Shown: positions 18,066 to 27,070 of the stretch, one piece after another
How positions within the stretch are numbered: position 1 is the stretch's first letter
Layout of the letters: every line of letters begins with the position of its first letter
Assembly: GCA_038040485.1 (NCBI GenBank)
Contig: JBBPIE010000003.1
Location: 124,001-188,000, forward strand
Source of the DNA: Onstottus_B arcticum
GTDB taxonomy: Bacteria; Acidobacteriota; Blastocatellia; UBA7656
Direction of reading: 5' to 3'
DNA length: 64,000 bases
Translations under genes and position numbers: made by a program
The notes under the pieces: generated by a model
The model's input: only the letters and a program-made list of their open reading frames with translations
What the model was told of the DNA's origin: nothing
The model's database searches: none

Positions 18066-19034
18066 TCACGCGAGCTGGGGCTCGTGCTGTGCGGCCGCTT
18101 TCGGAGTCTCAACCCACGTGAACCAGCCGAACGGGTCTTCGACTTCGCCGGTTATGATGTCGAAGAACTGCTTTTGAATTTCAGTCGTCAGCGGCCCTCG
18201 CTTGCCTGCCCCGACCTTTACCTTATCGACCGAGCGAATAGGAGTGATCTCGGCGGCGGTGCCGGTGAAGAAAGCTTCGTCCGCGATGTAGAGCATCTCG
18301 CGAGGAATGGCCCGCTCCAGGACCGGTATCCCCATCCGTTCGCAAATCTTGATAACGGAGTCCCGCGTTATGCCGGGCAGAACAGTCGAGTAGAGGGGAG
18401 GCGTCATAACCGTTCCGTTCTTGATCAGGAACACGTTTTCGCCCGAGCCTTCGCTGATGTAGCCTTGCGGATCGAGAGCAATGCCCTCAGCGTACCCGTT
18501 TACTTTCGCTTCCATCTTGATGAGCTGCGAGTTCATGTAGTTCGCGCCTGCCTTGGCCATCGAAGGCAAGGTGTTGGGCGCGATTCGAGTCCAGCTCGAC
18601 ACGCAAACGTCGACGCCCTGCTCGAGCGCTTCGGGGCCAAGATACTTGCCCCACTGCCACGTGCAGATGTAGGTCTCGATCGGGCAGGGGAACGGATCGA
18701 CGCCAAACGTGCCGTATCCACGAAAGATAATAGGCCGAAGGTAGCATTCCTTGTAGCCGTTCGCGATGACTACCTGGCGGCAAGCCTCAATCAAATCATT
18801 GGCGTCATAATCAGTTTGAATCCGGTATATGTGCGCCGAGTTTATTAGCCGCTCGGCGTGAGCGTCGAGACGAAAGATCCCCGAGCCGTGTCTGTTGTGA
18901 TAACAGCGGATGCCTTCAAAGACCGATGAGCCGTAGTGAACCACGTGAGTCATCACGTGGATGGTGGCTTGCTCCCAGGGAATGAGCTTTCCGTTGTGCC
19001 ACACGATTGCGCCGTGTTCCTGCTCTGTCGCCAT
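18066..19034 (-). CDS. ilvE: Branched-chain amino acid aminotransferase
   Basis: PLP-dependent class IV aminotransferase that makes Val, Leu and Ile from the keto acids with glutamate. The 322-residue length is typical of the IlvE type. Seen: the N-terminal VWHNGKLIPWEQATIHVMTH and YGSSVFEGIRCY, the PLP lysine region MAKAGANYMNSQLIKMEA, the substrate-specific SEGSGENVFLIKNG, and PGITRDSVI and FFTGTAAEITPI near the C-terminus. AGGAGA precedes the ATG on the minus strand. It is convergent with cysS with only 25 bp between the stops. Confidence 0.95.
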   Translation of the reverse strand: MATEQEHGAIVWHNGKLIPWEQATIHVMTHVVHYGSSVFEGIRCYHNRHGSGIFRLDAHAERLINSAHIYRIQTDYDANDLIEACRQVVIANGYKECYLRPIIFRGYGTFGVDPFPCPIETYICTWQWGKYLGPEALEQGVDVCVSSWTRIAPNTLPSMAKAGANYMNSQLIKMEAKVNGYAEGIALDPQGYISEGSGENVFLIKNGTVMTPPLYSTVLPGITRDSVIKICERMGIPVLERAIPREMLYIADEAFFTGTAAEITPIRSVDKVKVGAGKRGPLTTEIQKQFFDIITGEVEDPFGWFTWVETPKAAAQHEPQLA

Positions 19035-19200
19035 ACGGATTCTCCTGTTTTTACGATGAACTAACGATTCTCAAACGCCCGCATCCTGGACGCGTCCGAT
19101 GCTGACTCGCGATCAAAGGTGTGAAGAACAAGCGACATAATACGAAGCCGCCTGCTTATGGTCAAGCGGGAGTAGCGAGACGAAGTTTTACAGGAGTAAA

Positions 19201-19698
19201 TTGACGGCGGCCAATGGGAAACGACTTGCTTTGCTTTTTGTTTCTCATATTATTCGGCCCGCCGATAGTAGGACGGCGGGAGCGACTTTCACCGTCGTCT
19301 TCAACGCAAATGATCCGGGCGCCGGTTGCCCGAACTACAAGTTCACGGTTTCCGGTCTGCCTTGTTTTGACTTCTGCGTGCAGGATGACCTCGTTCCAGG
19401 CAAGTTCATCAAGATCAGCTCGACGTCCGGCGCGTACGAGTTCCACGAATGCACCAAGAACATTGTCCTGACGGGAACAGGCACTCCGGACATCTTCTTC
19501 TGCAAAGTGACGGTGTCTGATGGCGGTGGTCCTGTCCCGAACCGTTCTGTCAACGTCGCGCTCAATCCGTGCACAGCCTTTGGGAACGCGCAAATCAGGC
19601 TTCCCGGCAGCAAGATAGTGTTTAACATCTCTGATAGTAATATCTTCGACAACACTTGCGCGTGCCCCGGGCCGACCCCGCCACCGCCGCCGGGCTAG
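19201..19698 (+). CDS. Hypothetical, possibly secreted, Cys-rich protein
   Basis: I do not recognise the family. The frame starts at TTG 19201 after an AGGAG site. The body is beta-rich with seven or more cysteines (GCPNYKF, LPCFDFCVQDD, FHECTKN, FFCKVTV, NPCTAF, CACPGP) and ends in a proline tail. The N-terminus is only a weak signal peptide. The neighbouring frame from ATG 19214 gives a much better one (DLLCFLFLILFGPPIVG), so a frameshift near 19275 may hide the true start. Paired cysteines suit an extracytoplasmic protein. It is divergent from ilvE and followed by two hairpins. Confidence 0.5.
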   Translation: MTAANGKRLALLFVSHIIRPADSRTAGATFTVVFNANDPGAGCPNYKFTVSGLPCFDFCVQDDLVPGKFIKISSTSGAYEFHECTKNIVLTGTGTPDIFFCKVTVSDGGGPVPNRSVNVALNPCTAFGNAQIRLPGSKIVFNISDSNIFDNTCACPGPTPPPPPG

Positions 19699-19720
19699 GG
19701 TGTGTTGAATCAATAAACCA

Positions 19721-19793
19721 CCGCCGCGGTTGTTCTGCCGCGGCGGCCGGCTAAAAGAGTTGAAGGGCGAGTTCGATACTCGCCTTCAACTCT
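19721..19793 (+). terminator. Two successive hairpins between the Cys-rich protein gene and kdsC
   Basis: The first stem is CCGCCGCGG (19721-19729) with CCGCGGCGG (19738-19746). The second is AGAGTTGAAGGGCGAG (from 19756), pairing with CTCGCCTTCAACTCT (19779-19793). A short A-run lies before the second stem. They sit between two convergent genes and could terminate both. Confidence 0.6.
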
Positions 19794-19843
19794 GCTTGGT
19801 GGATTGTGTTTGCGGAGGCGCGAGAAGGCGCGGGCGCGACGTC

Positions 19844-20389
19844 CTAGTCCACAACGTACCGGGCCATCGCTTCGCCCCACTTGTCCTGTGATTTCAGAAG
19901 AAGCTCGATGACTTCACGAACCGCGCCGCGGCCGCCGGGCCGCTTGGTGACGAAGTGAGCGAACTCCTTTGCTTCGTCCACCGCGTCCGCTACTGCGACT
20001 GCCAGACCTGCTCTCCGAAACAACGGAATATCCACGACGTCGTCACCAACGTAGCAGACTTCGGCGTCGCCGAGCCCCTCTTCCGCCAGCACTTTTTCGT
20101 AGGGCTCGGTTTTGACCCACGCCATCTCATACAAGTGCGCAACCCCGAGTTCTTCCGCGCGCGCGCGGACCGCCGAACTCTTGCGCCCGGAGATGATCGC
20201 GATCGGAATGCCCGCACGCTTAGACATCACCATCGCATGACCATCGCGAACGTCGAATGACTTGGTTTCGTCCCCTTCCGGGAGAAGGATTATCCGGCCG
20301 TCGGTCAGCACGCCGTCGCAGTCGAGGATCAGCAGTCGTATCCCTCGTGCCCGTTCGACGATGTCTCCTGTTTGTTCGATCAATCGCAC
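19844..20389 (-). CDS. kdsC: 3-deoxy-D-manno-octulosonate 8-phosphate phosphatase (KdsC), HAD family
   Basis: Removes phosphate from KDO-8-P on the way to CMP-KDO for lipopolysaccharide core. It is a short cap-less HAD enzyme of 181 residues with motif I LLILDCDGVLTDGRI (about 20-34), motif II IAIISGRKSSAV, and motif III/IV VCYVGDDVVDIPLFRRAG. The KFDVRDGHAM-like segment (SFDVRDGHAMV) is typical of KdsC. The start is GTG 20389 with AAGGAG upstream. It follows gph by 4 bp and ends the acsA-gph-kdsC operon. Its presence supports a Gram-negative envelope. Confidence 0.9.
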   Translation of the reverse strand: MRLIEQTGDIVERARGIRLLILDCDGVLTDGRIILLPEGDETKSFDVRDGHAMVMSKRAGIPIAIISGRKSSAVRARAEELGVAHLYEMAWVKTEPYEKVLAEEGLGDAEVCYVGDDVVDIPLFRRAGLAVAVADAVDEAKEFAHFVTKRPGGRGAVREVIELLLKSQDKWGEAMARYVVD

Positions 20390-20393
20390 TCCT

Positions 20394-21059
20394 TCACGAA
20401 AAGAACTCTTTGAGTTGCTCGAGTCGTTCGATCAACACGTCGGGTTCGGTCTCGCGCAACTCGGCGGCCGAGCGGAATCCATAGGACACCGCGCAGGTAT
20501 AAGTGCCGGCGCGCTTGCCGGCTATGACATCATTCTCGCTGTCGCCTATCATCACAGCTTCCCGGACCGAACCGCCGAGTTGCCTGATGGCTTCCAGGAC
20601 CGGTCCGGGATCGGGCTTGCGGGCCGGCGTCGTGTCTCCTCCGACAATGGCGTCGAAGTACTTCGAAATGCCTAACCGTTCCAGAATCATGCTGGTAAAG
20701 CGAACTTCCTTGCTGGTGACGACGGCCTTTTGTTTGTCATTAAGCGCCGCTAGCGTCTCAGCCACGCCAGGGTAAAGTCGCGTTGTCTTGAACATCTCAT
20801 CCGCGTAGTGGCTGTGCATAAGCGCGATGCCTTTCGCGTGAAGCGATTCGTCAGGCGGCTGATGTTTGGGATGTGTCGCGGTCAGCGAACGATAGACCAG
20901 CACTCGAACACCGTCACCGACAAAGCTGCCGATCTTCGCTTCAGAGAGCGAAGGACGGCCAACATCAGCGAGCATCAGATTGATGGAACTCGCGAGATCC
21001 GACGCTGAATCGATCAGCGTCCCGTCCAGATCGAAGAGCATGGAAGCGACTGGGATCAC
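20394..21059 (-). CDS. gph: HAD hydrolase, phosphoglycolate phosphatase-like
   Basis: Predicted phosphatase with the HAD fold and an alpha-helical C1 cap. Seen: motif I LFDLDGTLIDSASDLASS (about residues 8-25), the cap region (residues 26-100), motif II VVTSKEV, the lysine motif TPARKPDPGPV, and motif IV VMIGDSENDVIAGKRAGT. The TLIDSASDL start and the cap suggest phosphoglycolate phosphatase, though small phosphosugars are also possible. It overlaps the end of acsA by four bases and lies 4 bp before kdsC, so all three genes are probably co-transcribed. Confidence 0.88.
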   Translation of the reverse strand: MIPVASMLFDLDGTLIDSASDLASSINLMLADVGRPSLSEAKIGSFVGDGVRVLVYRSLTATHPKHQPPDESLHAKGIALMHSHYADEMFKTTRLYPGVAETLAALNDKQKAVVTSKEVRFTSMILERLGISKYFDAIVGGDTTPARKPDPGPVLEAIRQLGGSVREAVMIGDSENDVIAGKRAGTYTCAVSYGFRSAAELRETEPDVLIERLEQLKEFFS

Positions 21060-23005
21060 TCTTCTTCTTCCTTGAGCGTGGCCAGAACGGCAAAGTCTTC
21101 AAGCGTCGTGACGTCGCCGCGCACTTCTCCGCTTGTCGCGATCTCGCGCAGCAGGCGGCGCATTATTTTCCCGCTTCGAGTCTTGGGGAGCGTTTCGGTG
21201 AAGCGAATGTCGTCAGGACGGGCAAGCGCGCCGATCTCGTGAGTCACCCATTTTCGAAGCTCCTCTTTCAACTCATCCGAAGCTTCGTTGCCGGACTCCA
21301 GCGTCACAAAAGCCGAGATGGCTTCGCCTTTGATCTCGTCCGGCCTGCCAACCACCGCTGCCTCTGCCACCTTGGAGTGGGCTACCAGAGCCGATTCGAC
21401 TTCCATCGTCGAAAGGCGGTGACCGGACACGTTAAGCACGTCGTCCACCCGGCCCATTATCCAGAAGTAGCCGTCTTCGTCTTTTCGCGCGCCGTCGCCT
21501 GCGAAGTACACACCCGGAATCTCGGACCAGTACTGTTGAACATAGCGGTCGGGATCTCCGTAGATCGTGCGCAGCATCGAAGGCCAGGGCCGCTTGATCA
21601 CAAGGTAGCCGCCCGCTCCCGCCGGAACCGGCTCACCCTGGCGCGTGACAACGTCAGCGCTGATTCCAGGGAACGGCCGCGTTGCCGAGCCGGGCTTGCC
21701 CGCGATCGCGCCGGGCAGCGGGGTTATCATTATCATTCCGGTTTCCGTCTGCCACCACGTGTCAACGATCGGGCAACGTTCGCGCCCGATGACTTCGCGA
21801 TACCACATCCAGGCTTCGGGGTTGATCGGCTCGCCGACCGATCCCAGCAAGCGCAGGCTCTTCATCTCGTAGCGCCGCGGCCAGCGCTCGCCCCACTTCA
21901 TGAAGGCTCGAATCGCGGTCGGCGCCGTGTAAAAGACACTGACCTTGTGCCGTTCGATTATCTTCCAGAAGCGATCGGGCTCGGGATGATTCGGCGCGCC
22001 TTCGTACATCACCGTCGTCGCTCCGTTTTGCAGCGGTCCGTACACGATGTAGCTGTGACCCGTCACCCACCCGATGTCCGCCGTACACCAGTAGACGTCT
22101 TCGTCCGTCAGATCGAAAACCCACTTCGCTGTTATGTATGTCCCAACCGAGTACCCGCCCGTCGTGTGGACGACGCCCTTGGGCTTACCGGTGCTGCCCG
22201 AAGTGTAGAGGATGTAGAGCGGATGCTCAGAGTCGAGCGGCTCGGCATCGCACTGGTCCGAAGCGTCCGGCATCACGTCGTGCCACCAGTGATCGCGTCC
22301 GGAGGTCATCTCGATGGCGCTTCCTGTCCGTTTGTAGACGACTAGGGTCTTCACCGAAGGACAAGCGGGGAGTGCTTCATCTACTGTTGCCTTGAGCGGG
22401 ATTTCTGCGCCTCGCCGATAAGCTCCATCCTGAGTGATGACCGCTTTGCACTGGGCGTCGTTGATTCGATCTACAAGCGCATTTGCCGAGAAGCCGCCGA
22501 ACACAACCGAGTGAGTCGCGCCGATCCTGGCGCACGCCAGCATCGCAATCGGCAACTCCGGCGTCATTCCCATGTAGATTGCGACTGTGTCGCCCTTGCT
22601 GATTCCGAGCTGCTTCAAGACGTTTGCGAACTTCGAAACTTCGCTCAAAAGCTGCTGGTAAGTGAGCGTGCGAACTTCGCCGGGTTCGCCTTCCCAGATG
22701 ATGGCTGCTTTGTTGCGGCGCCAGGTAGCCACGTGGCGGTCGAGACAGTTGTAAGAGAGATTGATCTTCCCGCCGACAAACCATTTTGCAAAAGGCAGTT
22801 GCCAATCGAGCACTTTGTCCCACGGTCGGAACCAATAAAGCTCGCTTGCGATACGAGCCCAGAACTCCTCCGGATTTGATTCGGCTTCAGCGTAGAGACG
22901 TTCGTACTCTTCGAGGCTCTTGATGTGCGCCTGGCTGCTGAACTCTCGTGAAGGCTCAAAGACGCGGGTCTCGTTGAGCACGGAGTCAATATTGGGGCTC
23001 GGCAC
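21056..23005 (-). CDS. acsA: Acetyl-coenzyme A synthetase
   Basis: Activates acetate to acetyl-CoA through acetyl-AMP. The 649-residue length is typical. Seen: the N-terminal ACS domain, the P-loop YTSGSTGKPKGVVHTTGGY (about residues 260-278), the acetate-pocket WWQTETGM, the hinge region GRVDDVLNVSGHRLSTMEVE, and the C-terminal lysine in KTRSGKIMRRLLREI, which in this family is switched off by acetylation. The start is GTG 23005 with GGAGG eleven bases upstream. It is the first gene of the operon with gph and kdsC. Confidence 0.97.
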   Translation of the reverse strand: MPSPNIDSVLNETRVFEPSREFSSQAHIKSLEEYERLYAEAESNPEEFWARIASELYWFRPWDKVLDWQLPFAKWFVGGKINLSYNCLDRHVATWRRNKAAIIWEGEPGEVRTLTYQQLLSEVSKFANVLKQLGISKGDTVAIYMGMTPELPIAMLACARIGATHSVVFGGFSANALVDRINDAQCKAVITQDGAYRRGAEIPLKATVDEALPACPSVKTLVVYKRTGSAIEMTSGRDHWWHDVMPDASDQCDAEPLDSEHPLYILYTSGSTGKPKGVVHTTGGYSVGTYITAKWVFDLTDEDVYWCTADIGWVTGHSYIVYGPLQNGATTVMYEGAPNHPEPDRFWKIIERHKVSVFYTAPTAIRAFMKWGERWPRRYEMKSLRLLGSVGEPINPEAWMWYREVIGRERCPIVDTWWQTETGMIMITPLPGAIAGKPGSATRPFPGISADVVTRQGEPVPAGAGGYLVIKRPWPSMLRTIYGDPDRYVQQYWSEIPGVYFAGDGARKDEDGYFWIMGRVDDVLNVSGHRLSTMEVESALVAHSKVAEAAVVGRPDEIKGEAISAFVTLESGNEASDELKEELRKWVTHEIGALARPDDIRFTETLPKTRSGKIMRRLLREIATSGEVRGDVTTLEDFAVLATLKEEEE

Positions 23006-23233
23006 GCTGCGTTCCTCCGGAGAAGGTTGCTGTGTTGAATCGGAAAACTATCACAGCGACGAACAGCCACACAACGAAGCGCTCAACTTCGCTGACGATA
23101 GCAGCGCAATCTCCAGACGGCCGCTGCGACGCAGTGTGGGTGTTCGATTTGAATTCGTCGGGAGGCTAATGTTTCTATGAGGAGCCTTAGCTTCTACTGG
23201 CTGGGACGGTCCGATCTAAGGGTTTCGCGCTAC

Positions 23234-24892
23234 TCACGACGCGTTTTTGCACTTCTGCGATATCAATCGCTGAAGCGCCTGGGCATCCTGGTCGTTCGAG
23301 TCAATCTGAAGCGCCTTCGTAGCTGATACCTGAGCTGCGGTGCAGTCGTTTTTCAGAACGGCAATACGTCCTAACAGCACGTGAGCCGGACCGAGCCTGG
23401 GGTTCCAGAAGACCGCCGCCTTCAACGCGTTGATCGCTCGCTCAAAGTCGCCGCGCCGTTCGTAAATCCTTCCCATCAACAAGTGTGCGTCGTAGTTCTG
23501 AGGCGCCGACTGCAAGAGCTTGCCCAGGGAGGCCAGCGCGTCTTCGTCGCGGCCCGCCATGAACGCGTTGCGAGCCGTCTCAAACAATTGCTCCACTTGC
23601 GGCGCGAGTGTGCTCGCCGCGGTTTTCGTGTTCAGGCGTTCGTCTTGTTCGCGCTTGAAGCGATAGTAGTTGATCTTGCTGAACGCGGTCTTGATCCGCG
23701 CGATGGAGGGTATGCCTTTGGTTTCCCACTGCGCGAAGGCAGGAAGCAGTTTCTTGGCTTGATCCGAAGCCTGAGTCGCGCCGGCCTGATCGCCGCTTGC
23801 CGCAAGCGCCTTGCTCAGGATGTAAAACGCTTCGCCGTCCGAAGGCCGCTGTCTCGTTTCGTTCTTCAGAGTCGCGGCCGCGTTCGCGTTGTCCTTCGCA
23901 AGAAAGTACGCGAAGCCGAGATTGAACAGCGTGTCGGTGTCGCGGGGCGCGGCGTCGACGGCCGGTTTCAGATGGCTGATTGCGTCCGCGTAGCGCTTTA
24001 GCTTGAGCATCAGCGCACCGATGTTGTTGTAGACCTCGAACAGCGGCAACCGGCCCGCGAGATTCTTATTTGTCTCGAGCGCCTTCTCGGTTTGCCCGAG
24101 CGCGTCCTGCGCGACGCCGACGTAGAACCGCGCCTCGTCGAAGCGCGGATCCTTGTCGGTTACCAGCGCCAGCTCCTCGGCGGCTTCTTTAAAGTCGCCT
24201 GCTTCAAGGTGAACGCGACCAAGCTCGAAAATCGCGGGTATGTACTGGCCCTTCGTCTTTTCGGTGAACTCCTTGATCGCGCGCTCGAGAAAACCGACTC
24301 GCGCTTCGCGGTCGCGTGTGAGCGTTCCCTTGATGAAGTTCTCGAAGGCGCCGATCGGGGCCTGCGTTGCATCAATGACGATCTGGTCGCGCGAGTAGGG
24401 CAGGGCTTGATTGTGCTGATAGAGAATCTCGTACGCGAGGTCGCCCTGAAGTTTTTGGAGATCCAAAAGAGGGCCGCCGAGATTGTACACTTTGCCAACG
24501 ACCCGGCCTTCGCGAATGTCGATGACGCGGGCGGTGATCGCGATGGATCTGTCCCGGCCTTCCTCGGCGATGCGGTAAGTTCCCATCACGACCAGGTTCG
24601 CTCCCGCCCGCTCGGCTATCTTGATCATCGTCGCGCGGGTGAGAATAGCGCTCGGCGGCAAACCTTCTTGCTTATAGGCAACATTGCGCTCGTCGGGTCT
24701 GATGCCGACCAGTCCCGGCTTGTCGAGCAGATCGGAGAGCGCGGCGGCAAAACTCTCACCTACCCAGTTGTACTCCGCGCGGCCAGAGACGTTCTCGAAC
24801 GGCATCGTGACGATGGTGTCGGCAGTCGCGGGCTTCGCGGGCTGTGAGAGACAAAGGATGCAAAGGATCGCGGTGGCTACAAGTTTGATCAT
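23234..24892 (-). CDS. Secreted TPR protein with an N-terminal TolB/FlgO-like domain
   Basis: A 552-residue protein with a signal peptide (MIKLVATAILCILCLSQPAK, cut near ATA). Residues 25-160 resemble the TolB N-terminal/FlgO fold (TIVTMPFENVSGRAEYNWVG, LVVMGTYRIAEEGRDRSI), often found in periplasmic lipoproteins. From about residue 195 on it is a run of TPR-like helical pairs (GQYIPAIFELGRVHLEAGDF, EVYNNIGALMLKLKRYADAI, TLFNLGFAYFLAKDNANAAA, NYDAHLLMGRIYERRGDFERA). The role is probably protein-protein binding in the periplasm. It is the first gene left of the tRNA-Glu island. Confidence 0.8.
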   Translation of the reverse strand: MIKLVATAILCILCLSQPAKPATADTIVTMPFENVSGRAEYNWVGESFAAALSDLLDKPGLVGIRPDERNVAYKQEGLPPSAILTRATMIKIAERAGANLVVMGTYRIAEEGRDRSIAITARVIDIREGRVVGKVYNLGGPLLDLQKLQGDLAYEILYQHNQALPYSRDQIVIDATQAPIGAFENFIKGTLTRDREARVGFLERAIKEFTEKTKGQYIPAIFELGRVHLEAGDFKEAAEELALVTDKDPRFDEARFYVGVAQDALGQTEKALETNKNLAGRLPLFEVYNNIGALMLKLKRYADAISHLKPAVDAAPRDTDTLFNLGFAYFLAKDNANAAATLKNETRQRPSDGEAFYILSKALAASGDQAGATQASDQAKKLLPAFAQWETKGIPSIARIKTAFSKINYYRFKREQDERLNTKTAASTLAPQVEQLFETARNAFMAGRDEDALASLGKLLQSAPQNYDAHLLMGRIYERRGDFERAINALKAAVFWNPRLGPAHVLLGRIAVLKNDCTAAQVSATKALQIDSNDQDAQALQRLISQKCKNAS

Positions 24893-24961
24893 TCTCTAAA
24901 TCAAGAGGGCCGCCCGGTCAGAAACTTCAACGCTGAACGGCCCGACAAAGTAATTCGTGAT

Positions 24962-25001
24962 TCGTACGGGATTTGAACCCGTGTTACCGCCGTGAAAGGG
25001 C
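24962..25001 (-). repeat. Distal attachment-site copy: 3' half of tRNA-Glu
   Basis: Forty bases are identical to 28555-28594, covering the T arm, variable loop and part of the anticodon arm of tRNA-Glu. To the right of 25001 the similarity stops, so this is not a functional tRNA. To the left, GTGA at 24957-24960 also matches, with one mismatch between. It marks the far end of the island. Confidence 0.85.
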
Positions 25002-25405
25002 ACCGCGCAAGCGCGGAAATCAGTAGTTAGGCTCGGGCTTCGCCCTCGAAAAAAGATCCCACCGTTACCACAGCGTTACCACCACATTATTGCCATCGAC
25101 GATCCAGAGGAGGCCGATCCCCTTGGAAAGTCGAGAGAGATTTCAAAAGAACAGTCAACCCCAACACGTTATCCCAGCAATGAAGCTGCATGCAAGAATT
25201 CTGGTCAAATTGGATGGAGCCGCTTAAAGGGCGTCTCCGCCTAAGTGGAATGATTTGGTGTAGAATGCCGGTGTTAAGGCCTGCCTGATTCGTGTTTCAG
25301 GCGAGCTTTCTTTTTGTTGGCTTTCCTTCCCTGTTCCCGGGGGGTGCCGGGCAAGGTCATGGTTTGGCTTGTGTGTTACATATCCTGCTTGCTTGCGAGT
25401 AGAAT
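25002..25405. other. Intergenic region at the left end of the island
   Basis: There is no supportable gene. It holds two small hairpins next to the repeat (CCGCGC-AA-GCGCGG near 25003-25016, then a GGGC-TTC-GCCC), and a terminator-like hairpin at 25283-25302: GCCTGA pairs with TCAGGC and is followed by GAGCTTTCTTTTT on the plus strand. The rest shows no repeat or motif that I can identify. Confidence 0.5.
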
Positions 25406-25942
25406 CTAAGTTCTATTTGTTATAGATTCCATTATTTCCTTTTCAGCGTCCTTAGATGGCTTGCCGATCCAAAAGTTTAGAATCTTTCCTTCGCTGCTAA
25501 TAAGAACGGTGCTCGGTGTGCCCGGGAGATTTAGTGCTTTGTAGTTTATTCCGGGAATAGAATCAACGCTAAGCTGTTGCTGGGTGATGTAAGAGCGCAC
25601 CTCCTCAATGTCTTCGGGAAAAACAGCGACAATTCGTGTCGAATCGCTCTTTCCGCTGTTCGCTTCTAAGAGTTGCTTGAAGAAAGGAATGCTTTCATTA
25701 CAATGATCACACCGCGAACTCAACACGATGACTAAAGTCTGCGAACTTTTGCCATAGTCAACGGTCGGGATAGGAGAGAATGCACTGCCTTTCGTAAGGC
25801 CGCCCTCAGCGCGCAGCTCTAGTTGCTTTGGTTGCTTTGCCAGATGTACCCAAGCAAAATTCCCCAATACCACCAAGGCAACTAGCAACACAACAATGTT
25901 CGTGGTTACCTCCAGGTAGGTTTTTACATTGGATGATTTCAT
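25406..25942 (-). CDS. Membrane-anchored thioredoxin-fold protein (TlpA/redoxin-like)
   Basis: One N-terminal membrane span (TTNIVVLLVALVVLGNFAWV) anchors a periplasmic thioredoxin-like domain. The active-site motif is CDHC in LSSRCDHCNES, and the conserved cis-proline is in NLPGTPSTVLISSEG. The domain would reduce or oxidise disulfides in exported proteins. I favour ATG 25942 (MKSSNVKTYL); a TTG at 25966 is also in frame. It lies 39 bp downstream of the secreted protein gene at 25982-27019 on the same strand, and both are island cargo. Confidence 0.75.
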   Translation of the reverse strand: MKSSNVKTYLEVTTNIVVLLVALVVLGNFAWVHLAKQPKQLELRAEGGLTKGSAFSPIPTVDYGKSSQTLVIVLSSRCDHCNESIPFFKQLLEANSGKSDSTRIVAVFPEDIEEVRSYITQQQLSVDSIPGINYKALNLPGTPSTVLISSEGKILNFWIGKPSKDAEKEIMESITNRT

Positions 25943-25981
25943 GAGATGTGTGTTTGAACCGTTCAACGCATATCCCGAACA

Positions 25982-27019
25982 TTACTTTGTGAAGACAACT
26001 CGCTTTCTCAACTCCTTCCGAGGCTTATCAAGAAGCCTTAAACTGTGTGAAATAGCTGCCTTCGCGCCGAGCGTGTCTCTAATTCCCATAAACTCGCGCT
26101 GGTATAATGCGAGCGATCGGTTATACGCTTTCAAGTATATCCGGGTCCGCGACTCAGCAGCGCCGCTCGATATTTGGTTGACACCATGCGTCCCAATCCG
26201 GGGATTCTCACCCTGGGCCGGGGAGCGCGCTCTTGAGGCCGCGCCCACCCGGTTCACAATTTCCTCTGGTGTTCCACCTTGTTTGCCGGCATCTGCGACT
26301 TCCGTCGCCAGATCATACTGTGCATTGATATCAGCATTCACCGTCTGAAAGAAATCGTTGTTTTCGTCTCCAATAAATGTGCCGTCTTCAAGAAAGACGA
26401 AATCGACTGAAACAGTGATGCTGGTTGCCTCCGCGAGTACTTTGCCAATTTCAGACCTGTTAAACGCCTCATCCATATTTCCTTGAGTCAATGCATGCCG
26501 AAATTCTTCCCCCTCGCTTGAAGATCCGCGAAACGAAATCCAACTCCTGCCGAGGTCCAACTGTTGAGCCACTCCCGCCGAACCCAAAACTGAAATAAGG
26601 CCAATCGAGTGAGGAGGTATCGCGGCGCCCATGGTGGTCTGTACCAACTTAGGCTCCAAGTCCATGAGCGCTCTGGGGTTGACGGATGACACCGGCCGAC
26701 GAAACGTAGTCCCATCCCGTCTCAATATCTCCCATTTAATACAGTTCCCAACAATCGCGAGGCTCCCGGTGTTTTCTAATAGAGCCAAAACGGGCTTTAA
26801 TCGGTTGACCATCGTTTCTGGCTGTCCTTTGAAGAAAGACTGTGCTCGCTCATCGAAGGATGGATCAGAGGCAGGAATAATCCTTATACCATATTCGGGA
26901 AGATCCTTTATGTTAACCTGTACGTTCATTGCGCGCACCTCATGACCGGGCAGGAAAACAATGCCAACAAGGATAATTATTCCCCCTAAAGCTGTTGCGA
27001 CAGCAGTTCGTTTCATCAT
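25982..27019 (-). CDS. Secreted protein of unknown function
   Basis: A 345-residue protein with a clear signal peptide (TAVATALGGIIILVGIVFLP, cut near VRA) and a strong ribosome site (GGGGAGG) on the minus strand. I recognise no family. The mature part has an early domain of mixed structure (VNIKDLPEYGIRIIPASD ... LAIVGNCIKWEILRRDG) and a helical C-terminus. The strands around NCIKWEI and SITVSVDFVFLEDGTFIGDE suggest a beta-sandwich. It is likely co-transcribed with the thioredoxin-like gene downstream and may be a client of it, although few cysteines are visible. Confidence 0.7.
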   Translation of the reverse strand: MMKRTAVATALGGIIILVGIVFLPGHEVRAMNVQVNIKDLPEYGIRIIPASDPSFDERAQSFFKGQPETMVNRLKPVLALLENTGSLAIVGNCIKWEILRRDGTTFRRPVSSVNPRALMDLEPKLVQTTMGAAIPPHSIGLISVLGSAGVAQQLDLGRSWISFRGSSSEGEEFRHALTQGNMDEAFNRSEIGKVLAEATSITVSVDFVFLEDGTFIGDENNDFFQTVNADINAQYDLATEVADAGKQGGTPEEIVNRVGAASRARSPAQGENPRIGTHGVNQISSGAAESRTRIYLKAYNRSLALYQREFMGIRDTLGAKAAISHSLRLLDKPRKELRKRVVFTK

Positions 27020-27070
27020 TGTATCCTCCCCTTCGCCGGCTCTTGCTTGACGTGAATTTTCGGCCGAAAC

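Noticed and set aside
21239..22345. A 368-codon plus-strand frame opposite acsA
   Set aside because: AcsA is unambiguous on the other strand; the frame has the Arg/His composition of a mirror frame.
25283..25315. Terminator-like hairpin on the plus strand in the island, considered as evidence for a missing plus-strand gene
   Set aside because: No gene remnant lies directly upstream on the plus strand; the hairpin alone is not enough.
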